Position numbers and translations under genes: made by a program
In this document: positions 26,120 through 34,892 of the stretch, piece by piece
How positions within the stretch are numbered: position 1 is the stretch's first letter
How the letters are laid out: each line of letters begins with the position of its first letter
The notes under the pieces: model-generated
Database searches by the model: none
What the model saw: the letters and a program-made list of their open reading frames with translations, nothing else
Told to the model about the DNA's origin: nothing
Assembly: GCF_000716545.1 (NCBI RefSeq)
Contig: NZ_JNWZ01000001.1
Coordinates: forward strand, 124,001 to 188,000
DNA length: 64,000 bases
Source of the DNA: Kitasatospora phosalacinea
Lineage (GTDB): Bacteria > Actinomycetota > Actinomycetes > Streptomycetales > Streptomycetaceae
Direction of reading: 5' to 3'

Positions 26120-26992
26120 ATGGGCACCCCCTCCGTCTCGCTTCCCGGCGGCACCTGGACCCTGGGCGACCTGACCGTCACCCGGTTCGGCTACGGCGCC
26201 ATGCAGCTCGCCGGCCCCTGGGTCATGGGTCCGCCTGCCGACCGCGAGGGCGCACTCGCCGTTCTCCGCGAGGCCGTCGGCCTCGGCATCACCCACATCG
26301 ACACCGCCGACGCCTACGGGCCGCACATCACCAACCAGCTGATCCGTGAGGCGCTGCACCCGTACTCCGACTCGCTGCACATCGTGACCAAGGTCGGGGC
26401 GACCCGCGACGAGGAGGGAGGCTGGCCCCCGGCACGCAAGCCTGAAGAGCTGCGCCGGGCCGTCGCCGAGAACCTGGAGAACCTCGGCCTCGACACGCTG
26501 GACGTGGTCAACCTCCGGCTCGGCGACGCCCAGGGCCCCGTGCCCGGTTCGCTCGCGGAGGCGTTCGGGGCGCTCGTCGACCTCCAGCGGCAGGGCCTCG
26601 TCCGGCACCTCGGCGTGAGCAACGCGACGGCGGAACAGGTCGCCGAGGCACGCTCGATCGCGCCGATCGTGTGCGTGCAGAACATGTACAACCTCGCCCA
26701 CCGCCACGACGACGACCTGATCGACGAGCTCGCAGAGCAGGGCATCGCCTACGTGCCCTTCTTCCCCCTCGGCGGCTTCAGCCCGCTGCAGTCCTCGGCA
26801 CTCACGGCCGTAGCCACCCGGTTGGACGCGACGCCCATGTCGGTCGCCCTGGCCTGGCTCCTGCAGCGGTCGCCGAACATCCTGCTGATCCCCGGCACCT
26901 CGTCGGTGGCACACCTGCGCGAGAACGCCGCCGGCGCGGGACTCCCGCTGTCCGACGACGATCTCGCCGAGCTCGACAAGATCGGCCGCTAA
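26120..26992 (+). CDS. Aldo/keto reductase
   Basis: 290 residues. Catalytic Asp and Tyr lie in HIDTADAYG and Lys in HIVTKVGA; the position of the usual catalytic His is in DVVNLRLG, which lacks His, as in the YdbC-like subgroup. NADP-binding end is IPGTSSVAHLREN. Starts after AACACGAAAGG. Regulated presumably by the divergent HxlR protein. The pair lies between two IS5 relics and may have moved as a unit. Confidence 0.92.
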   Translation: MGTPSVSLPGGTWTLGDLTVTRFGYGAMQLAGPWVMGPPADREGALAVLREAVGLGITHIDTADAYGPHITNQLIREALHPYSDSLHIVTKVGATRDEEGGWPPARKPEELRRAVAENLENLGLDTLDVVNLRLGDAQGPVPGSLAEAFGALVDLQRQGLVRHLGVSNATAEQVAEARSIAPIVCVQNMYNLAHRHDDDLIDELAEQGIAYVPFFPLGGFSPLQSSALTAVATRLDATPMSVALAWLLQRSPNILLIPGTSSVAHLRENAAGAGLPLSDDDLAELDKIGR

Positions 26993-27465
26993 CCCCACGG
27001 CGCTCACCAGCGGCTGGGCCGGATCGACCGCGGGACGCTCGGGCAGCAGCGCCGCGAATTGATCCGCGGGTCGGTCGGCTTGCCGGAAGAACGGGCACAG
27101 GTCTCCCCAGTGATCACAGAGCGCCGCAACTCCATGATCGGGGACACCTGGCTCGCCTCACCGCCCGGGTGCCCCACCCGCCGATCTGCGCGAGCTCTTG
27201 CGCCGGCCGGTGTCGGCGCAATGGGCCGCATCGGCGCCTTGGGGTTTTGCCCGCTTAGAGGGTGTTTGCATCGCTTCTGGTGGATTTTCGGGTGTTTTGC
27301 GCCTCGGATTGGACGGGGCCGCTGATACTCAAGAGTCTGGCGATGCTGGAGAGACGCCAAGGCCGTGGTCTTGTCCGTCATCCTCCTGTTTCATCCCAAG
27401 GCGCCGGTTGTGTGCCGCGTGCTTCGGGCGCCGGTGAGCGCGCCTGGCCTGGGCGGGTACTCCCG
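26993..27465. other. Gene-free region, probably decayed mobile DNA
   Basis: No supported gene. Around 27260-27330 the base composition drops in GC compared with the chromosome, consistent with an eroded insertion-sequence end, but I cannot identify the element. Confidence 0.45.
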
Positions 27466-27772
27466 AATCACGCCCGAACGGCGCGGATACCCGAGCGACC
27501 TGTCCGACGCCCGCTGGGCGCTGGTCGAGCCGACCCTGGCCACCTGGCGCCAGGAGCGCACCGCGCGCCACCTCCCGCACGACCACCCGCCCTGGGAGAC
27601 GGTCTACGCCTACTTCGCCAAGTGGCAGCGCGACGGAGCGTTCCACAGCTCAACGGACTCCTGCGGCGCTTGCTCCGGGCCGCCGAGGGCCGTGATCCGG
27701 AGCCGTCGGCCTGCCTCGTCGACTCGCAGAGCGTGAAGACCTCCACGAACGTCCCCGCCTCGACCCAGGGCC
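27466..27772 (+). pseudogene. IS5 family transposase N-terminal relic, frameshifted
   Basis: The N-terminal part reads RRGYPSDLSDARWALVEPTL and PPWETVYAYFAKWQRDGAF in one frame. After about 27646 the homology continues in another frame as QLNGLLRRLLRAAEGRDPEP and DSQSVKTSTNVPASTQG (first catalytic Asp). Beyond 27772 similarity is lost. It is from a different IS5 subgroup than the relic at 25105, so the two are not simply halves of one element. Confidence 0.8.
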
Positions 27773-28044
27773 CCGATGCTGCTGAACGGCGGTCGGGCGC
27801 GCGGGACGGCCGTGGGCCTGCCGGGACGGTAGCGCCGCCCGCCCGGGCGGGGTGGCGACTGCCTGCCGCAGCCGTGGCGACAGATGCCGCGCCCGGGCCT
27901 TTGCCATCGCCGGGCACGTGGCCGTTCAGGGGGAAAGGAACCCCCGGACCGGCCGGCGACCTCCTCCGGTCGGCACCGGCACCAATGACGGCCGTCAAAG
28001 CGGAGCAAGCGGCCTGCCCGCCCCGTGCGCTCCCCTCCGCCCCG

Positions 28045-29148
28045 TCAGCGGCCGACCGACGCGTCGTGCCGGCCAGCCAGGACGGCCCCGGCCCGGTGCA
28101 GCCAGTGGGCGGGTTCCCGACAGGCCTCGGCCGGGGAACCGGCCAGGGCGGAGAGCGTCAGTACCTCCGGGGCGTCCGCCACACCGGCCACCACCGCCGA
28201 CCGGACACCGGCCTCCCCGGCGAGGCGGACCACCTCGCCGACCGCCTTCCCCCGCAGGCTGGTCCCGTCGAAGCGGCCCTCTCCGGTGATCACCAGGTCG
28301 GCGGAGGCCACCATCGCGGGCAGGCCCAGCAACCGGGCCACCGCCGCCGCCCCGGGTTCGACCACCGCGCCCCAGCCGGCGACCAGGCCGTAACCGGTGC
28401 CACCGGCCGCGCCCGCGCCGGGAACGGACGGGTCGCCGCCCAGCAACTCGGCCAGCCGCGTCAACCTCCGCTCCAGCAGGGCGACTTTCCGCTCGTCGGC
28501 ACCCTTCTGCGGGCCGTACACGGCCGCGGCACCGTCCTCGCCCAGCAAGGGGTTGGTCACATCGGTGAGCAGGACGACCCCGCCGGCCGGCGCCGCGTGC
28601 AGGCAGGAGCGGTCGAAGGTCCGCGCCGCGCTCAGGGCACGGTCGAGGTCCGTCGGGCGGTCGTCGAGGCGTCGGCCCGAGCTGGCCCGCAGGCACGCGC
28701 CGAGGACCGCCAGCAACCCGTAGCCGCCGTCGGTGGACGCCGATCCGCCGAGGCCGATGACCAGCCTCCGGGCACCTGCGCCCAGGGCGGCCGCGATGAT
28801 CTCCCCGGTGCCACGGGTGGTGGCCGTCATCGGACGCAACCCGCCGTTCAGCAGGGGCAGTCCGCTCGCCACCGCGAGTTCCACCACCGCCGTCCCGTCC
28901 GGCAGCAGGGCGTACCGCCCCCGCACCGGCCGCCCGTCCGGCCCGCTCACGCCCGGCACGTCCACCAGCCGAACACCTTCGCCCGCCGAGACGACCGCGG
29001 CGAGCGTGCCCTCGCCCCCGTCCGCCATCGGCACGCACCGCACCTCGTCCGACCCGCGCACCGAACGCCACCCGGCGGCCAGCGCGTCGGCGGCTTCCGC
29101 CGCGTCGATCGTCCCCTTGAACGAATCCGGCGCCACCACGACCCGCAT
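28045..29148 (-). CDS. Glycerate kinase
   Basis: 367-residue glycerate kinase (GckA/GlxK-type, fold class II). Signature regions: VVAPDSFKGTIDAAEAADAL, MADGGEGT, GLGGSASTDGGYG and DLVITGEGRFDGTS. Phosphorylates glycerate with ATP so that it can enter glycolysis. It is the last gene of the leftward operon, 103 bp after the isomerase, which suggests the operon's pathway ends in glycerate. Confidence 0.94.
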   Translation of the reverse strand: MRVVVAPDSFKGTIDAAEAADALAAGWRSVRGSDEVRCVPMADGGEGTLAAVVSAGEGVRLVDVPGVSGPDGRPVRGRYALLPDGTAVVELAVASGLPLLNGGLRPMTATTRGTGEIIAAALGAGARRLVIGLGGSASTDGGYGLLAVLGACLRASSGRRLDDRPTDLDRALSAARTFDRSCLHAAPAGGVVLLTDVTNPLLGEDGAAAVYGPQKGADERKVALLERRLTRLAELLGGDPSVPGAGAAGGTGYGLVAGWGAVVEPGAAAVARLLGLPAMVASADLVITGEGRFDGTSLRGKAVGEVVRLAGEAGVRSAVVAGVADAPEVLTLSALAGSPAEACREPAHWLHRAGAVLAGRHDASVGR

Positions 29149-29251
29149 CGACCCGCCTCCATCGCACTCGATCCCGCCACTCCCACGCCCCGCCTTCGCC
29201 CGCGGCTGCGTCGCGTCCCCGCCAACGGGCCGACGGGGACGCGACCGCCGT

Positions 29252-30115
29252 TCAGCACCTGGCGACGTGCGCCCGGTGGCGTTCCTTCAACGTCGCCAGG
29301 GTCTGCGCGCCGGGGGTGTTCCACACCGGCTCGTTGAACAGCTCGACCTCGATCCAACCGGTGTACCCGGCCTCCGTCACCCGGTCGGTCAGCCACCCGA
29401 AGTCGATGTGGCCGTCACCGACGTGCCCGCGGCCCAACAGCGCGTCCGCCGGCAGCGGCAGCGTCCAGTCGCACACCTGGTACGCGGCGATCCGTCCACC
29501 AGCCCCGGCCCGCGCCACCTGGCGCTCCAACTCCGGGTCCCACCACACGTGGTAGCTGTCCACGACGACACCGACCCGGTCCGCCGGGTGCGCCTCGGCC
29601 AGGTCGAGTGCCTGGCCGAGCGTGGAGACCACCGCGCGGTCCGCGCAGAACATCGGGTGCAGCGGCTCGATCGCCAGCCGGACGCCGAAATCGCCGGCAT
29701 GCGGCGCGAGTTCACCGATCAGGTCGGCGACCTGGCGCCGCGCGCCCACCAGGTCCCTGCTGCCGGGCGGCAGGCCGCCCACCACCAGGACCAGCGTGTC
29801 GGTGCCGAGTTCGGCGGCCCCCTCGATCGCGGCCAGGTTGTCCGCGAACGCCGCACGCCGCGCCGTCTCGTCGCCCGCCGTCAGGAACCCGCCCCGGCAC
29901 AGGCTGCTCACGGCCAGCCCGGCGTTGCGGCACAGCCGGGCCGCACGGGCGACGCCGATCTCGGCGACCTTGTCCCGCCACAGGCCGATCGCCGGGATCC
30001 CGGCCGCCACGCAGCCGCGCACCGCCTCCTCCAGCGTCCACCCCTTGGTGGTGATCTGGTTCAGCGACAGCCGCTCGCAGCCCTCGGCCGCCTTCACTCC
30101 CCGCTCCGCGTTCAC
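29252..30115 (-). CDS. Sugar phosphate isomerase/epimerase (AP-endonuclease-2 fold)
   Basis: 287 residues, TIM barrel of the xylose-isomerase-like/AP endonuclease 2 family. Metal ligands visible are Glu in LAIEPLHPMF, Asp/His in VVDSYHVWWDP, His/Asp in HVGDGHIDFG and Glu in GWIEVELFNEPVW. GTG start at 30115 overlaps the DUF993 stop as GTGA, giving translational coupling. Isomerises or epimerises a sugar or keto-sugar intermediate; exact substrate unknown. Confidence 0.9.
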   Translation of the reverse strand: MNAERGVKAAEGCERLSLNQITTKGWTLEEAVRGCVAAGIPAIGLWRDKVAEIGVARAARLCRNAGLAVSSLCRGGFLTAGDETARRAAFADNLAAIEGAAELGTDTLVLVVGGLPPGSRDLVGARRQVADLIGELAPHAGDFGVRLAIEPLHPMFCADRAVVSTLGQALDLAEAHPADRVGVVVDSYHVWWDPELERQVARAGAGGRIAAYQVCDWTLPLPADALLGRGHVGDGHIDFGWLTDRVTEAGYTGWIEVELFNEPVWNTPGAQTLATLKERHRAHVARC

Positions 30116-31263
30116 GCCCGCACCCCCGCCAGCGCCAGGAACTCCCGCATCCGGCCCGCGGCCAGCTCCGGATCGCCCAACACCCCGGCGGCGTCCGCGA
30201 GTCGGAACAGCTCCACCAGGTGGCTCACCGACCGCCCGCTCTGCGCGCCCGCGACCATCGTGAAGTGCTCCTGATGCCCGCACAGCCAGGCCAGGAACAC
30301 GATGCCCGTCTTGTAGTGGAACGTGGGCGTCGCGAACAGGTGCCGCGCCAGCGGCACCGTCGGCGCGAACAGCGCGTCGTAGCGCGCCACGTCACCGGCG
30401 TCCAGTGCGTGCAGCGCGGCTGCGGCGACCTGCGCGATCGGGTCGAAGACGCCCAGCAACGCGTGGCTGAACCCGAGTTCGTCCCCCTTGACCAAGTCCG
30501 GGTAGTGGAAGTCGTCGCCCGTGTACATCCGAACCCCGGGCGGCAGTTCGCGCCGCAGCGCGACCTCCCGGTCCGCGTCCAACAGCGACACCTTGATGCC
30601 GTCGATCCGCCCCGGGTGGCTGCGGATCAGCTCCAGCACCGTCGCCGCCGCCGCGTCGAGATCGCCCGCACCCCAGTAGCCGGACAGCGCCGGGTCGAAC
30701 ATCTCGCCCAACCAGTGCAGGATCACCGGCCGCTCCGCCTGCTCCACCAGCCGCCCGTACACCTCCAGGTAGTCCTCCGGCCCGCGCGCCGACGCCGCCA
30801 GCGCCCGGCTCGCCATCAGGATCGGCTGCGCACCGGCCTCCTCCACCACCGCCAACTGCTCCTCGTACGCGGCCAGCACCGCCTTCAACGAGAGGTCGGA
30901 GCCGGACAGCTGGTCGGTGCCCGCGCCGCAGGCCAGCCGCCCGCCGACCGAGCGGGCCGCCGCGCCCGAGCGGCGGATCAGCTCCCGGGTCGCCGCCCAG
31001 TCCAGACCCATCCCGCGCTGCGCGGTGTCCATCGCGTCGGCCACTCCCAGGCCCAGCGACCACAGCCGGTGGCGGAACGCGAGCGTGGCCTCCCAGTCCA
31101 CGGCGGCCGGTGCGCCCGGGGCGTTGCCGCCCAGCGGATCGGCCACCACGTGGGCGGCGGCGAACGCCACCCGGGAGGCGGCCGGCCCCGGCGGAACACC
31201 GTCCAGCGGCTGCGGATCGCGCAGGCGGTACCGGCCGGTACCGGGTAGATCGAGATGCGTCAT
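30112..31263 (-). CDS. DUF993, dihydrodipicolinate-synthase-like aldolase
   Basis: 383 residues; DUF993, distantly related to class I aldolases of the DapA superfamily. A candidate Schiff-base Lys lies in DGIKVSLLD, consistent with the barrel strand-6 lysine. Not a lysine-biosynthesis enzyme in this setting. In the operon it lies between the Gfo/Idh dehydrogenase and the isomerase, so it may cleave an oxidised sugar acid. ATG at 31263; 86 bp follow the dehydrogenase stop. Confidence 0.85.
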   Translation of the reverse strand: MTHLDLPGTGRYRLRDPQPLDGVPPGPAASRVAFAAAHVVADPLGGNAPGAPAAVDWEATLAFRHRLWSLGLGVADAMDTAQRGMGLDWAATRELIRRSGAAARSVGGRLACGAGTDQLSGSDLSLKAVLAAYEEQLAVVEEAGAQPILMASRALAASARGPEDYLEVYGRLVEQAERPVILHWLGEMFDPALSGYWGAGDLDAAAATVLELIRSHPGRIDGIKVSLLDADREVALRRELPPGVRMYTGDDFHYPDLVKGDELGFSHALLGVFDPIAQVAAAALHALDAGDVARYDALFAPTVPLARHLFATPTFHYKTGIVFLAWLCGHQEHFTMVAGAQSGRSVSHLVELFRLADAAGVLGDPELAAGRMREFLALAGVRA

Positions 31264-31349
31264 GGTGTCAGACCTCGTTGGTCGGGCGGTCCCGCACGGG
31301 CGGGACCGGGGGAGGGGGACGGGAGGGGCGGCGCGCTGGTGTGCGCAGG

Positions 31350-32501
31350 TCAGAGGCTGAGTCCGGGCACGGCGAGGCGGCGGCCCTCGCGGGCGGAGCG
31401 CAGGCCCAGCTCGGCCAGCTGCACGCCCTTCGCACCCTCCAGCAGGTCCCAGTGGTACGGCGCACCGGTCACCACGTGCTTGAGGAACAGCTCCCACTGC
31501 GCCTTGAAACCGTTGTCGAACTCGTCGTTGTCCGGCACCTGCTGCCACTGCGCGCGGAAGGGCTCGGTGACCGGCAGGTCCGGGTTCCACACCGGCTTGG
31601 GCGTGGCGGCGCGGTGCTGGAAGCGGCAGTTGCGCAGTCCGGCGACGGCGCTGCCCTCGGTGCCGTCCACCTGGAACTCCACCAGCTCGTCGCGGTCCAC
31701 GCGCACCGCCCAGGAGGAGTTGACCTGCGCGACGATGCCCCCCTCCAGCTCGAAGACGCCGTACGCGGCGTCGTCCGCCGTCGCCGCGTACGGCCGGCCC
31801 TGCTCGTCGACCCGCTGCGGGATGTGGGTGGCGGTGTGCGCGTACACCGAGCGGACCGGGGCGATCACGTGGTCCAGCACGTACCGCCAGTGCGGGAACA
31901 TGTCGAGGATCATGCCGCCGCCGTCCTCGGCCCGGTAGTTCCACGACGGGCGCTGCGCGCTCTGCCAGTCGCCCTCGAACACCCAGTAGCCGAACTCGCC
32001 GCGCACCGACAGGACGCGGCCGAAGAACCCGCTGTCCACCAGCCGCTTGAGCTTCAGCAGGCCCGGCAGGAACAGCTTGTCCTGCACCGCGCCGTTGCAC
32101 ACCCCGGCCTCCTGCGCCAGCCGCGCCAACTCCAGTGCGGCGTCCAGCGACTCGGCGGTCGGCTTCTCGGTGTAGACGTGCTTGCCGGCGGCGATCGCCG
32201 CCTTGATCGCCGGCTCCCGGGCCTGGGTGACCTGGGCGTCGAAGTAGATCTCCGCCAGCGGGTGGGCCAGCGCCTCGTCCAACGAGGTGGTCCAGTGCTC
32301 CAGCCCGTGCCGGGCTGCCAGCTCCTCCAGCTTGGCGGCGCTACGCCCGACCAGGATCGGTTCGGGCCACAGCACCTCGCCGTCGCCGAGCGGCAGGCCG
32401 CCCTGCTCGCGGATGGCCAGGATCGAGCGCACCAGGTGCTGGCGGTAGCCCATCCGGCCGGTGACGCCGTTCATGACGATGCCGATGGTCCTGCGGGACA
32501 T
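31350..32501 (-). CDS. Gfo/Idh/MocA family oxidoreductase
   Basis: 383 residues. N-terminal Rossmann domain with MNGVTGRMGYRQHL, the family signature EKP in VYTEKPTAES, and a C-terminal substrate domain with RAEDGGGMILDMFPHWRYVL (in part: GGGMILDMFPHWRYVLDHV) holding the catalytic His. NAD(P)-dependent oxidation of a sugar or cyclitol. AGGAAATCCTCATG supplies the Shine-Dalgarno. First gene of the operon, transcribed away from the LacI gene past its operators. Confidence 0.93.
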   Translation of the reverse strand: MSRRTIGIVMNGVTGRMGYRQHLVRSILAIREQGGLPLGDGEVLWPEPILVGRSAAKLEELAARHGLEHWTTSLDEALAHPLAEIYFDAQVTQAREPAIKAAIAAGKHVYTEKPTAESLDAALELARLAQEAGVCNGAVQDKLFLPGLLKLKRLVDSGFFGRVLSVRGEFGYWVFEGDWQSAQRPSWNYRAEDGGGMILDMFPHWRYVLDHVIAPVRSVYAHTATHIPQRVDEQGRPYAATADDAAYGVFELEGGIVAQVNSSWAVRVDRDELVEFQVDGTEGSAVAGLRNCRFQHRAATPKPVWNPDLPVTEPFRAQWQQVPDNDEFDNGFKAQWELFLKHVVTGAPYHWDLLEGAKGVQLAELGLRSAREGRRLAVPGLSL

Positions 32502-32593
32502 GAGGATTTCCTTGTCTGGACGGTGACGGTCGGTCAGGGGTGACGAGGCGGCCCGCTGCGGCCGCGAGACGCCTTTCGGGTCGGCCAGCAGCC

Positions 32594-32607
32594 GGAAAGC
32601 GTTCTCC
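32594..32607. promoter_or_regulatory. Degenerate LacI operator
   Basis: GGAAAGCGTTCTCC differs at two positions from the perfect operators upstream (32663 and 32697). It lies 93 bp ahead of the Gfo/Idh start, suitable for a downstream auxiliary site. Confidence 0.6.
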
Positions 32608-32662
32608 AGGAAGCCTGTGGACTGGGCTGGGAGGACGTACGGGTAGCTGTCGAAAGTCTTGC

Positions 32663-32712
32663 GGAAAGCGCTTTCCAAGGTGGCCCTCGAAGGTTCTGGA
32701 AAGCGCTTTCCA
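32663..32712. promoter_or_regulatory. Pair of perfect LacI-type operators
   Basis: GGAAAGCGCTTTCC occurs at 32663-32676 and, extended to 16 bp with T/A ends, at 32697-32712. Centres are 35 bp apart. The central CG and 14-16 bp symmetry are typical of LacI-family sites. They lie between the divergent LacI gene and the sugar operon. Confidence 0.88.
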
Positions 32713-32816
32713 GGGCTGAGGCTAGGGGGCCGGGACACCCCGGTCAAGGTGGTACCGGCAGGAGATAACCTGATCTCCGGCCGTCGAGGGCCGGAGCGAG
32801 GAAGCGAGGAGCGCCG

Positions 32817-33854
32817 GTGGCAGTCACTCTCGGGGACGTGGCGCGGCACGCCGGCGTCTCGCTCGCCACCGCCTCGCGAGTCCTGAACGGCTCGGCCCGC
32901 TCGGTGACGGAGGAGCTGTCGGCGAGGGTCCGGGCCAGTGCCGAGGCGCTGGGCTACCTCGCCAACGCGCCCGCCCAGGCGCTGGCCCGTTCCTCCGGCA
33001 CGACGATCGGGGTGCTGCTGCACGACGTCGCCGACCCGTACTTCGGCGGCATCGCCCGGGGCGTGGGGGACGCCGCCGCGCGGGCCGGGCTGCTGACGCT
33101 GGTCACCAGCACGGACGGCGACCCCCGGCGGGAGCTGGAGGCGATCCGGATGCTGCACGCGCACCGGGCGCGGGCGATCGTGCTCGCCGGATCGGCGTAC
33201 ACCGACGTCGCCGCGGTCCAGCGGCTGGACGAGGCGCTGACGGCATACCGGGCGCAGGGCGGACGGGTGGTGGCGATCAGCGACCACGGCCCGCTGTACG
33301 ACACCGTGCACGTCCACAACCGGGAGGGCGCCGCCTCACTGGCCCGCGCCCTGCTCCACCTGGGACACCGCCGCTTCGCGGTGATCACCGGGCCGCGGCG
33401 GCTGCGGGTGGCTGACGACCGGCTGGACGGCGTCCTGGAGACCCTGAGCGGAAGCGGTCTGGCACTTCCCGAAGGGATGCTCCAGCGCGCGGAGTTCACC
33501 CGCGAGGGCGGGCGGGCGGCGACGGCGCGCATCCTGGACGCCACCCGGGACGGCGGCGCCGCCCTCCCCACCGCGGTGATCGCCCTCTCCGACATCTGCG
33601 CCGCCGGAGCCCTCGCCGAACTCCATGCCCGGGGCGTCTCCGTCCCCGGTGAGGTCTCCGTCGCCGGCTTCGACGACATCCCACTGGCCACCGACCTGGC
33701 CCCGGCGCTGAGCACCGTCAGGCTGCCGCTGACCGGGATGGGCGAGTCGGCCGTCCGCCTCGCCCTGCGCGAGAGCAGTCCGGAGGCACAGCAGGCCGAA
33801 GCATTCGCCGAGGTGGTGCTGCGCGACAGCACGGTGGCTCCTGTGGCGGGATGA
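32817..33854 (+). CDS. LacI family transcriptional regulator
   Basis: 345 residues. HTH at 3-25 (VTLGDVARHAGVSLATASRV), hinge helix with NAPAQALARS, then a sugar-binding domain (IGVLLHDVADPYFGGIARGV, IALSDICAAGALAEL, VAGFDDIPLATDLAPALSTV). GTG start at 32817 immediately precedes the HTH; AGGAGC lies upstream. It should bind the palindromes at 32594-32712 and repress the divergent operon until its sugar ligand appears, and probably regulate itself. Confidence 0.95.
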   Translation: MAVTLGDVARHAGVSLATASRVLNGSARSVTEELSARVRASAEALGYLANAPAQALARSSGTTIGVLLHDVADPYFGGIARGVGDAAARAGLLTLVTSTDGDPRRELEAIRMLHAHRARAIVLAGSAYTDVAAVQRLDEALTAYRAQGGRVVAISDHGPLYDTVHVHNREGAASLARALLHLGHRRFAVITGPRRLRVADDRLDGVLETLSGSGLALPEGMLQRAEFTREGGRAATARILDATRDGGAALPTAVIALSDICAAGALAELHARGVSVPGEVSVAGFDDIPLATDLAPALSTVRLPLTGMGESAVRLALRESSPEAQQAEAFAEVVLRDSTVAPVAG

Positions 33855-33989
33855 CTGCCCGTCACTTGCAAGGAACGACGGCTGACAGCGGTGGTGGGAG
33901 CCGCGCGGCCAGCGGCCAAGTGCTCCTCCCCGCGCGTATGTGCTGACCGTCCGGAGGGGCGGGTGGGCGAGTGACCTCCGGCAGCGCCG

Positions 33990-34628
33990 TCAGACGATGT
34001 CGTCCGGTTGCCGGCCGGGTGGGAGCTTCGGGAGTCCGATCAGGGCGTCGATGCCGAGGTGCTCGAGGAGCAGGGACTTCAGGTTGCGGCCGTCGATCAG
34101 GTCCAGGCGCTGGCCGTTGCGGTGCGCGGTCTCCCAACTGGACTTGCCGTACCAGGAGGTGGTGACGAGGACGCCGCGGGCGGCCTGCTTGTCCTGGAGG
34201 GTGCCGAGCAGGGCCCCGACGACTTCGGGGCTGACGACGTTCTTGGTGCGTTTGGCCTGGACGGCGATCACGGTGACGCCCACCGGGACCGGGTCGCGCC
34301 GGACGGCGACGGCGTCGAGGCCGTCGTCGCGGGAGTTCCGGGTGCGCCAGGTCTCGTAGCCCATGGCGGTGAAGAGTTCGCGCACCAGGCGCTCGAACGC
34401 GAGCGGGTCCATCCGCAGCAGGTCCGGGCGGCTGTCGAGTGGGCCGGCGGCGGCGGTGTCCGCAGTGATCTTGAACCGGGCCGGGTCGAAATCGACGATC
34501 GGCGGCACGGGCTCCAGGTCGTGCGGATGCCGGGAGACCACCGCGCCCGGGGTGCGCAGGCAGAGCTGCGGGTCCGACCTCGGCTCGTCCAGGACGAGTT
34601 CGGCGAAGTCCGCGCGCCTGACCACCAT
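33990..34628 (-). CDS. Mrr-like restriction endonuclease domain protein
   Basis: 212 residues. C-terminal Mrr_cat-type PD-(D/E)XK domain (about 85-205): FERLVRELFTAMGYETWRT, catalytic Asp in SRDDGLDAVAV, QAK triad piece in IAVQAKRTKN, and TTSWYGKSSWETAHRNGQRL. No methyltransferase accompanies it, so it resembles a solitary modification-dependent or repair-type nuclease. The N-terminal 70 residues match nothing I know. The ATG at 34628 is the last plausible start before the open frame becomes low-complexity. Confidence 0.8.
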   Translation of the reverse strand: MVVRRADFAELVLDEPRSDPQLCLRTPGAVVSRHPHDLEPVPPIVDFDPARFKITADTAAAGPLDSRPDLLRMDPLAFERLVRELFTAMGYETWRTRNSRDDGLDAVAVRRDPVPVGVTVIAVQAKRTKNVVSPEVVGALLGTLQDKQAARGVLVTTSWYGKSSWETAHRNGQRLDLIDGRNLKSLLLEHLGIDALIGLPKLPPGRQPDDIV

Positions 34629-34892
34629 GCTCACCACGCACGGGCGAACCGCCCGCCCGCTCGGGTGGGATCGGTCGTGGCGACGTGCCCATTGAGGGCC
34701 ACCGTGCCCATTGGCAGTTTCGTTTGGATCTTCTGCTGGTCCCGGCGGGTTCGAACGGGTCGGCGGCCTAGACGAGAGGGCTGGCGCGGCGGGGTCCGGG
34801 AGCCGGGTCCGGGGTCCGGAACTCCCGGGCCCGGAGCGGACGTTTCCGCGGGGAGGGGCCGGAAGGCCCGCTGCCCGGACGAGGAGCTGGAG

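Noticed and set aside
25105..27772. The two IS5 pieces as halves of one interrupted element
   Set aside because: The catalytic-domain style differs between the two fragments and the order is C-terminal piece first, so one insertion event cannot explain them.
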